Part shown: piece by piece, positions 34,687 to 41,568 of the stretch
Layout of the letters: every line of letters starts with the position of its first letter
How positions within the stretch are numbered: the first letter of the stretch is position 1
Source: Bradyrhizobium sp. JYMT SZCCT0428
GTDB taxonomy: Bacteria; Pseudomonadota; Alphaproteobacteria; Rhizobiales; Xanthobacteraceae
DNA: 64,000 nucleotides
Reading direction: 5' to 3'
NCBI RefSeq assembly: GCF_018131075.1
Contig: NZ_JAFCLS010000049.1
Location: 1 to 64,000, forward strand
Notes under the pieces: generated by a model
Databases searched by the model: none
What the model saw: the letters and a program-made list of their open reading frames with translations, nothing else
Told to the model about the DNA's origin: nothing
Translations under genes and position numbers: made by a program

Positions 34687-37134
34687 GTGTCCACAAGCGC
34701 TTTGAACGAAGCCATCTATCAAAATACGTCTGGGAACAGCGATGGATACCCGCTAGGCGTCCCTTCGAGCTGGGGCTGGTATAAGGGCGCACTGGTTGCT
34801 AACGACAACCCGCCTTCCAATTTCTCGGCTGTCACAGGATGGGGAGTAGTCTATCCCCAGAGCGGAGTGCCGCTCAGCCCGAGCCCATCGGACGACACTG
34901 TACAGATCGCGAATTTCCGTACGTATGTGCATCTCACAAATGGCAACTGGGTCTTGGTGCAAAACCAGTCGACGCAGGGCATCAGTGGGCACCATTATGT
35001 CGCTGACTTCGCTGGTAATGCAAGTGTGTCATGGCAACAGCAAAAATTGTCCGATGGAAGCGTAAGCGTGGATGCGCCTACCAGCGGATACAACGACCAT
35101 TTCTGGCCCACGGGGCGCGGAACTTACGCACCCGGAACGGTCGACGGTGTTTTCGTTGAAGCGGACATCAAGACCAACGATCCGAACGCGAATCTGGTGG
35201 CCCAGCTCGGCGCCGATTGGTGGGTAAGCCCCAGCGCTGGATTTGTCAGCGGATTTAACAACAATCCCTTGGCCGGGAACAACAACTGGACTAAACTGAC
35301 AACCGAGTATCAGCATGTCTATTTCACTACGCTCACTCCGGCCCAATTGACGGCAGATCCGGCGCCCGGCCTGGAGCCCGGTTCGACGACGCCCACCACG
35401 CCGACGAATCCAACCGCCCCGGTAAACCTCGCGCCGACAGTGCTGCAGGCGTCCGCTTCACCGGGGACGGGAATCGAGCATGTCGGCGATACCATCACAT
35501 TGACGCTCGGCTTCAGCGAAGCCGTGACCGTCACCGGTACGCCTACGCTGTCGCTTAATGATGGCGGCAAAGCCACCTATTTCGGCGGGTCGGGCACGAA
35601 TACGCTCACCTTCAAAACGACTGTCGCGGCGACCGACCGCGATACCTCGGCGCTTGCCATCACCGGCGTCAATTTGACCGGCGCGAGCATCAAGGATACA
35701 TCCGGCTTGGCGGCGAACCTTTCGGGCGCGGTGAAGACCTTCGCCGGTCTCCAGGTCGATGTCGATCCGATTTTACCGACATCGCCTACGTCGCCGACAA
35801 CGCCAACCACGCCCACGACGCCAACCACCCCGGTAAACCTCGCGCCGACCGTGCTGCAGGCGTCCGCTTCACCGGGGACGGGAATTGAGCATGTCGGCGA
35901 TACCATCACATTAACGCTCGGCTTCAGCGAGGCCGTGACCGTCACCGGTACGCCTACGCTGTCGCTCAATGATGGCGCCAAGGCCACCTATTTCGGCGGG
36001 TCGGGCACGAATTCGCTCACCTTCAAAACGACGGTCGCGGCGACTCACACCGATACCTCGGCGCTTGCCATCACCGGCGTCAATTTGACCGGCGCGAGCA
36101 TCAAGGATGCATCCGGCCTGGCGGCGAACCTTTCGGGCGCGGTGAAGACCTTTACCGGTCTCCAGGTCGATGTCGATCCGATTTCACCGACATCGCCTAC
36201 GTCGCCGACATCACCGACGTCTCCATCCTCGATCGCGCCGGCCCTCACCGTCGCGGATCCCACGCTCACGGTGAAGGGCGCGGGCGGCACGGTCGGCCTG
36301 GGGGTGAAGGTGTCAACGACCGATCCCAACGACAGAGTGACCGTGAACATCAGGGGATTGGCGTCGTACGAGACGATCACCGACGGCCTCGGTCACAGGT
36401 TCAGTGGAACAGATATCACCTTGACGAAGGCGCAGGTTGACAGCGGACTGACGCTGCACAACTACTACCGAGGCTCGCATGATCCGGTCGACACAATCAC
36501 GCTGACGGCAACCGCCAAGGACCCGGTCACCGGCGCCGTTACGACATCCTCGACGAAGTGGATGACCGTGGCGGATGCTCCTACGTCGCCGACATCACCG
36601 ACGTCTCCATCCTCGATCGCGCCGGCCCTCACCGTCGCGGATCCCACGCTCACGGTGAAGGGCGGGGGCGGCACGGTCGACTTGGGGGTGAAGGTGTCAA
36701 CGACCGACCCCAACGACAAGGTGACCGTGAACATCAGGGGATTGGCGTCGTACGAGACGATCACCGACGGCCTCGGTCACAGGTTCAGTGGAAGAGATAT
36801 CACCTTGACGAAGGCGCAGGTTGACAGCGGACTGACGCTGCACAACTACTACCGAGGCTCGTGTGATCCGGTCGACACAATCACGCTGACGGCAACCGCC
36901 AAGGACCCGGTCACCGGCGCCGTTACGACATCCGCGTCGCAGAAGATGACTGTGGCGGATGCTCCGTCTGCGACCACCACGACCGCAGCGTCCCTGGCAA
37001 ACCAGGGCTTTGCGCTGCTGAACCAGTATATGGCCGGCAGCACCGGCCGGGTCGATCCCGGTCAGATTGTGGCGTCTGCATCGAATGGCACCACTTGGGG
37101 TCAGGTTTCGTTCCTCACCAGACCATCTGCCTGA
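34687..37134 (+). CDS. Large modular repeat protein, probable type I secretion substrate
   Basis: 815 residues from GTG 34687, chosen because AAGGAG ends 7 bases before it; the upstream open frame is non-homologous repeats. Domains: about 8-210, the same domain as the protein at 33156; then two near-identical modules of about 115 residues (VLQASASPGTGIEHVGDTIT, LTGASIKD) and two of about 108 residues (ALTVADPTLTVKG, VTVNIRGLASYETITDGLGH). Linkers of PTSPTSPTTPT type separate them. The last ~60 residues are Ala/Ser/Thr-rich. No signal peptide. I see no GGxGxDxxx RTX nonapeptides, but position right ahead of the ABC exporter and HlyD genes makes type I export likely. Probably a surface adhesin or matrix protein. 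Confidence 0.8.
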   Translation: MSTSALNEAIYQNTSGNSDGYPLGVPSSWGWYKGALVANDNPPSNFSAVTGWGVVYPQSGVPLSPSPSDDTVQIANFRTYVHLTNGNWVLVQNQSTQGISGHHYVADFAGNASVSWQQQKLSDGSVSVDAPTSGYNDHFWPTGRGTYAPGTVDGVFVEADIKTNDPNANLVAQLGADWWVSPSAGFVSGFNNNPLAGNNNWTKLTTEYQHVYFTTLTPAQLTADPAPGLEPGSTTPTTPTNPTAPVNLAPTVLQASASPGTGIEHVGDTITLTLGFSEAVTVTGTPTLSLNDGGKATYFGGSGTNTLTFKTTVAATDRDTSALAITGVNLTGASIKDTSGLAANLSGAVKTFAGLQVDVDPILPTSPTSPTTPTTPTTPTTPVNLAPTVLQASASPGTGIEHVGDTITLTLGFSEAVTVTGTPTLSLNDGAKATYFGGSGTNSLTFKTTVAATHTDTSALAITGVNLTGASIKDASGLAANLSGAVKTFTGLQVDVDPISPTSPTSPTSPTSPSSIAPALTVADPTLTVKGAGGTVGLGVKVSTTDPNDRVTVNIRGLASYETITDGLGHRFSGTDITLTKAQVDSGLTLHNYYRGSHDPVDTITLTATAKDPVTGAVTTSSTKWMTVADAPTSPTSPTSPSSIAPALTVADPTLTVKGGGGTVDLGVKVSTTDPNDKVTVNIRGLASYETITDGLGHRFSGRDITLTKAQVDSGLTLHNYYRGSCDPVDTITLTATAKDPVTGAVTTSASQKMTVADAPSATTTTAASLANQGFALLNQYMAGSTGRVDPGQIVASASNGTTWGQVSFLTRPSA
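35421..36183 (+). repeat. Two-copy 411-bp tandem repeat within the adhesin gene
   Basis: The unit starting GGTAAACCTCGCGCCGAC at 35421 recurs at 35832 with few base changes over about 350 bp, joined by ACG/CCG-rich linker DNA. Near-identity at the DNA level points to recent duplication or gene conversion. Confidence 0.85.
36197..36960 (+). repeat. Two-copy 384-bp tandem repeat within the adhesin gene
   Basis: The unit starting CTACGTCGCCGACATCACCG at 36197 recurs at 36581 with few base changes across almost the full period. It encodes the second type of module (about 108 residues plus linker). Copy number is probably variable between strains. Confidence 0.85.
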
Positions 37135-37142
37135 TTCGCTTC

Positions 37143-37171
37143 CGCACCCGGGCGCTCGTCGCCCGGGTGCG
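37143..37171 (+). terminator. Strong hairpin between the adhesin and exporter genes
   Basis: Perfect 12-bp GC-rich stem (CGCACCCGGGCG / CGCCCGGGTGCG), 5-base loop, no T-tract after it. It lies 8 bp after the adhesin stop and about 80 bp before the exporter start. It may attenuate or protect the adhesin transcript so that the substrate is made in excess over the transporter. Confidence 0.55.
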
Positions 37172-37248
37172 CCAACATCGAAATTTGGGAATGCATGAGA
37201 AGGAACATCGGAAGCGGTCGGTAGCCGCGAAGGGTTGAGTAAAAAAAC

Positions 37249-40026
37249 ATGGCGATCCAGAATGGAAATGCCCACCACGTTGCAGATCTAGGATTTCGGG
37301 CCCTGGCTCTGTTCCTGCGGCTTCACGGCGTGAACGCTACGCCCGACCAGCTCCGCGATCGATGCGGAAGCAATGCATTCGACATCCGCGCAATGCTGCA
37401 CTGTGCGCGCGAGTTTGGCGTAAATCTCGGTTCGCGGACGACGCATTGGAAGCGACTTGCTGCCATCCAGCTGCCTGGAATCGCATCGTTGCATGACGGC
37501 GGATTTCTGCTTCTCGGAAAGATCGACGACAGGGGTGCACTTGTGCTGCATCCGACCTGGTCAAATCCCAGGGTGATGACGCGCGCGGAATTCGAAGAAA
37601 TCTGGGACGGCCGCTTGATCCTGCCCGGACCGCAGACCGTCGCTAATCGGATACTTCATGCACTCGAAGGCATCAGCGCCCGCGGAGTTGACGTGGCGCG
37701 CCGTGCCGGGGACGCCGTGATGCGTGCCCTCGAGCCTTTGATGCATCCTGGCGATGCCTTGATGCGCACGCGCGATGCCTTGATGCGCATGTGCGATACC
37801 TTGATGAAAGCCCGCGATACCTTGATGCGTGGACGTTTCGCCGCTCGAGGCGATATCGCTTCCCCTCCGGTGAGCACCGAAGTCGCGGCGGCGAGTGCCG
37901 AATCCGACAATGCGGATGAATCCGCGCTCATTGCGCTGACGATACTGCTGCGTAGCCATGGTATCGCGGCCGACCCGGGGCAAATCCGCCATCGGGTAGG
38001 AGCCGCTCGCGTAGGTGTTACCGAAATCCTGCGCTGTGCCAAGGATTTCGGGCTCAAGGCACGGGTACAGAAGACGAGCTGGAGCCGGCTTGCGGTTACC
38101 CCGCTGCCGGGAATCGCCGTGCTGCGCGACGGCGGATTTCTGATCCTCGGCAAAGTAATCGACGACAATCTCCTCGTTCAGCGCCCGTTGTCGCCCCGAC
38201 CCGAGACAATGACGCAGGCCGAACTGGAGGCCATCTGGGACGGCGACATCATCCTGATGGCCCGACGCGCGAGCCTGACGGATCTCTCCCGGCGCTTCGA
38301 TATCGGCTGGTTTGTCGGCGCAGTCCACAAGTATCGCAGCCTCCTCAGCGAGGTGCTGGTCGCCTCCTTCTTCATTCAGATCTTTGCCGTCGTCTCACCA
38401 CTGTTCTTCCAGGTGGTCATCGACAAGGTGCTCGTGCATCGAAGCATGAGCACGCTCGACGTGCTGATCATCGGCCTGGTCGCCCTCACCGTCTTCGAGG
38501 CCATTCTCGAAACGCTGCGCGTCTATCTGTTCGCGCACACGACAAACCGCATCGACGTCGAACTCGGCGCCCGGCTGTTTCGTCACCTGATGGCGCTGCC
38601 GATCGCGTATTTTCAGACCCGCCGCGTCGGCGATTCGGTGGCACGCGTCCGCGAGCTCGAGAATATCCGCCAGTTCCTGACGAGCTCAGCGCTTACGCTG
38701 GTCATCGATCTGCTGTTCACGGTCGTTTTCCTTGCGGTGATGTTCTACTACTCGACGACGTTGACGCTGATCGTCCTGGCGTCCTTCCCGTTCTACATCG
38801 GGATCTCCGCAGGAGTTGCGCCGCTGTTTCGCCGGCGCCTCGATGAGAAGTTCAATCGCGGATCCGAGAATCAGGCCTTCCTTGTCGAAAGCGTCACCGG
38901 CGTCGAAACCCTGAAGGCCATGGCAGTCGAGCCGCAGATGCAGCGCCGTTGGGAGGAGCAACTCGCCGGCTATGTGGCCGCAAGCTTCCGCGTGCTCAGC
39001 CTGAACAATACGGCGAGCCAGGCAGTCCAGATGATCAACAAGCTGGTCATCGCGGCAATCCTTTACTTCGGCGCCCGGCTCGTGATCGGCGGGGAACTGA
39101 CTGTCGGCGAGCTCGTCGCGTTCAACATGCTGGCCGCTCGCGTCAGCACGCCGGTGCTGCGGCTCGCACAGATCTGGCAGGATTTCCATCAGGCCCGGCT
39201 GTCGATCGATCGCCTCGGCGACATCCTCAACACCCTACCCGAGCCGAGCTTCAATCCCGGCCGCGCCGCGCTGCCGGCGATCCGCGGCAAGGTCACATTC
39301 GAGCACGCGACCTTCCGCTACCGCATCGACGGCCCCGAGGTGCTGCACAACGTCTCCTTCAGCGTCGAGCCCGGCCAGGTCGTCGGCATCGTGGGCTCCT
39401 CGGGCTCGGGCAAGAGCACCATTACCAAGCTGATCCAGCGCCTCTATGTGCCGGAGAGCGGACGCGTGCTGGTTGACGGCGTCGATCTCGCGATGGTCGA
39501 TCTGAGCTGGCTGCGACGACAGATAGGTGTCGTGCTGCAGGAGAACGTGCTCTTCAACCGCTCGGTTCGCGAGAACATCGCGCTCGCCGACCCGTCCATG
39601 CCGATGGATCGGGTCATCGAGGCGGCATCGCTCGCCGGCGCTCACGACTTCATCCTTGAGCTGCCCGAGGGCTATGACACCGTGGTGGGCGAACGCGGCA
39701 GCAGCCTGTCCGGCGGGCAGCGCCAGCGTATCGCGATCGCGCGCGCACTTATCACCGATCCGCGTATCCTGATCTTCGACGAGGCGACGAGTGCTCTGGA
39801 CTACGAAAGCGAGCGCGCCATCCAGCAGAACATGAGACAAATTTCTGCCGGACGGACCGTCTTCGTCATCGCGCACCGGCTCTCTACCGTGCGCAATGCG
39901 AACCGGATCATCACGATCGAGCATGGTCGGATCGTTGAGGACGGCAGCCATGATGAGCTGATCCGCACGAACGGTCGTTACGCGAACCTCCACTATTTGC
40001 AGGCAGGTATCCATGACGTCCGCTAA
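37249..40026 (+). CDS. Type I secretion ABC exporter with two tandem C39-like domains
   Basis: 925 residues, longer than the usual ~720. Residues about 10-127 and 224-340 are two separate peptidase-C39-like domains (LFLRLHGVNATPDQLRDRCG ... LPGIASLHDGGFLLLGKI; LLRSHGIAADPGQIRHRVGA ... LPGIAVLRDGGFLILGKV). Neither has the catalytic Cys, so both are substrate-docking type. The linker (about 155-196) repeats D-A/T-LM-R/K-x-R. A six-helix ABC transmembrane domain follows (about 360-650). In the ATPase, Walker A GSSGSGKST is at about 716, the LSGGQRQR signature at about 820, and Walker B ILIFDEAT plus the H-loop IAHRLST complete it. It exports the neighbouring adhesin. The last 14 bp overlap the HlyD gene. 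Confidence 0.92.
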   Translation: MAIQNGNAHHVADLGFRALALFLRLHGVNATPDQLRDRCGSNAFDIRAMLHCAREFGVNLGSRTTHWKRLAAIQLPGIASLHDGGFLLLGKIDDRGALVLHPTWSNPRVMTRAEFEEIWDGRLILPGPQTVANRILHALEGISARGVDVARRAGDAVMRALEPLMHPGDALMRTRDALMRMCDTLMKARDTLMRGRFAARGDIASPPVSTEVAAASAESDNADESALIALTILLRSHGIAADPGQIRHRVGAARVGVTEILRCAKDFGLKARVQKTSWSRLAVTPLPGIAVLRDGGFLILGKVIDDNLLVQRPLSPRPETMTQAELEAIWDGDIILMARRASLTDLSRRFDIGWFVGAVHKYRSLLSEVLVASFFIQIFAVVSPLFFQVVIDKVLVHRSMSTLDVLIIGLVALTVFEAILETLRVYLFAHTTNRIDVELGARLFRHLMALPIAYFQTRRVGDSVARVRELENIRQFLTSSALTLVIDLLFTVVFLAVMFYYSTTLTLIVLASFPFYIGISAGVAPLFRRRLDEKFNRGSENQAFLVESVTGVETLKAMAVEPQMQRRWEEQLAGYVAASFRVLSLNNTASQAVQMINKLVIAAILYFGARLVIGGELTVGELVAFNMLAARVSTPVLRLAQIWQDFHQARLSIDRLGDILNTLPEPSFNPGRAALPAIRGKVTFEHATFRYRIDGPEVLHNVSFSVEPGQVVGIVGSSGSGKSTITKLIQRLYVPESGRVLVDGVDLAMVDLSWLRRQIGVVLQENVLFNRSVRENIALADPSMPMDRVIEAASLAGAHDFILELPEGYDTVVGERGSSLSGGQRQRIAIARALITDPRILIFDEATSALDYESERAIQQNMRQISAGRTVFVIAHRLSTVRNANRIITIEHGRIVEDGSHDELIRTNGRYANLHYLQAGIHDVR

Positions 40027-41440
40027 CCGAAACGTCGTTGCATTTCCGAGAGCCGAAGTTCGCCGGCGCGAGAACGAAATAGCGTTCCTGCCGGCAGCAC
40101 TCGAAATCACCGAATCGCCTCCGTCGCCGATCGGGCGTGCGATCGGGGCGAGCATCATCGCACTCTTCTGCGTCGCGCTGGCCTGGGCGTCGCTCGGGAG
40201 CGTCGATATCGTCGCCACGGCGACGGGCAAGATCGTGCCGGGTGGCCGCACAAAGCTGATCCAGCCGTTCGAAACGGGCGTTGTCCGCGCCATCCAGGTT
40301 CGCGACGGACAGCGTGTCAAGGCCGGCGACGTCCTGATCGAGCTCGACCCGACGATGACGGAAGCCGACCAGGAGCGCCAGAAGAGCGATCTCCTGGCAG
40401 CGGAGCTCGAAGTCGCGCGGCTGCGCGCGGCACTGGCGGCAGATCCACTCGCCGCCTTCCGGCCGCCGCAGAGCGCAAGCGCCGCCGAGGTCGAAATGCA
40501 TCGCCAGTTCCTGATCAGCCAGCGCGCCGAACAGAACGCCAAGCTCGCGGAAATCGATCGTCAGCTGGGTCAGAAGGAAGCGGAACGGGCGACCACGTCG
40601 GCGAGCGCGACGAAACTGCAGGCCACGATACCGGTGCTGCAGGAGCGCGTCGACATCCGCAAAGGCCTCGTCGAGAAGGCATTGGCCTCGAAGGTCATCT
40701 ACCTCTCGGAGTACCAGGAGCTGGTCGGCCTTCAGCAGGACCTCCTCTTGCAGCAAAGTCGACTGCTCGAAGCCGACGCGGCCACCGCGTTCCTGAAGGA
40801 AACCAAGGAAAGGACCGCAGCGGAGTATCGGCGCACGACCTATGACGCACTCGCGAAGGCCGAGCAGAAGGCTGCGACCGCCGCGCAGGAGGTGGTCAAG
40901 GCGGATCGGCGCACGAAACTACAGCGTTTGACCGCACCGGTCGACGGCATCGTGCAGCAGCTTGCGGTTCATACGGTGGGAGGCGTGGTGACACCGGCGC
41001 AGGCGCTGGCCGTGGTAGTTCCGAGCGACAGCCAGCTCGAGATCGAGGCCATGCTCTCCAATCGCGACATTGGCTTCGTTCATCCGGGACTGAAGGCCGA
41101 GATCAAGGTCGACACGTTCAACTTCACGCGTTATGGGCTCCTTCATGGCGACGTGCTCAGCGTGTCGTCGGATGCCATCACGCGCGACAGGCCGCAGAGC
41201 GGTTCGAGTGACCGGGGATCGGGTACGGCGCAGAGCAGCAGTGAGCCGAAAGGTCAGGAACTGGAATATGCCGCGCGCATTTCGCTCGACCGTCCGGAGA
41301 TGCAGGTGGAGGACAAGCTCGTCAAGCTCGGCCCCGGAATGGCGGTGACGGTCGAAATCAAGACCGGCACGCGCAGGATCATCAGCTACCTTCTGTCGCC
41401 ACTGGCGCGATACAAGCAGGAGTCGATGCGAGAGCGGTAG
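40013..41440 (+). CDS. HlyD-family type I secretion adaptor
   Basis: 475 residues. One N-terminal membrane helix (IGASIIALFCVALAWASLGS, about 43-62), then a lipoyl-like half (TGKIVPGGRTKLIQPFETGV, VKAGDVLIELDPTMTEADQE). A long coiled coil spans about 125-305, and the second lipoyl half follows (LTAPVDGIVQQLAVHTVGGV, then a C-terminal beta barrel GMAVTVEIKTGTRRIISYLL). It bridges the inner-membrane exporter and a TolC-type outer-membrane channel, which is not encoded here. A 14-bp overlap with the exporter gene shows co-translation. Confidence 0.93.
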   Translation: MTSANRNVVAFPRAEVRRRENEIAFLPAALEITESPPSPIGRAIGASIIALFCVALAWASLGSVDIVATATGKIVPGGRTKLIQPFETGVVRAIQVRDGQRVKAGDVLIELDPTMTEADQERQKSDLLAAELEVARLRAALAADPLAAFRPPQSASAAEVEMHRQFLISQRAEQNAKLAEIDRQLGQKEAERATTSASATKLQATIPVLQERVDIRKGLVEKALASKVIYLSEYQELVGLQQDLLLQQSRLLEADAATAFLKETKERTAAEYRRTTYDALAKAEQKAATAAQEVVKADRRTKLQRLTAPVDGIVQQLAVHTVGGVVTPAQALAVVVPSDSQLEIEAMLSNRDIGFVHPGLKAEIKVDTFNFTRYGLLHGDVLSVSSDAITRDRPQSGSSDRGSGTAQSSSEPKGQELEYAARISLDRPEMQVEDKLVKLGPGMAVTVEIKTGTRRIISYLLSPLARYKQESMRER

Positions 41441-41454
41441 ACACTATCGATGAC

Positions 41455-41481
41455 CCTTGCGGGCAACAATTGCCCGTAAGG
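41455..41481 (+). terminator. Hairpin between convergent HlyD and coiled-coil genes
   Basis: An 11-bp stem (CCTTGCGGGCA / TGCCCGTAAGG, one G-T pair) with a 5-base loop, 15 bp after the HlyD stop. No T-run follows. It lies between two convergent genes and may serve both directions. Confidence 0.5.
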
Positions 41482-41568
41482 CGCATCCCGCTTTCGAACG
41501 AAGCACGTGCCGGGAGATGCCGGCCGTGAAGATGATTACGCGGATTCACCGGTCGCTTGGCGTATGCG

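Noticed and set aside
37743..37830. CRISPR-like short repeats in the exporter gene
   Set aside because: The ~21-bp GATGC-TTGATGCG repeats are in-frame codons for the LMR linker, with no unique spacers.
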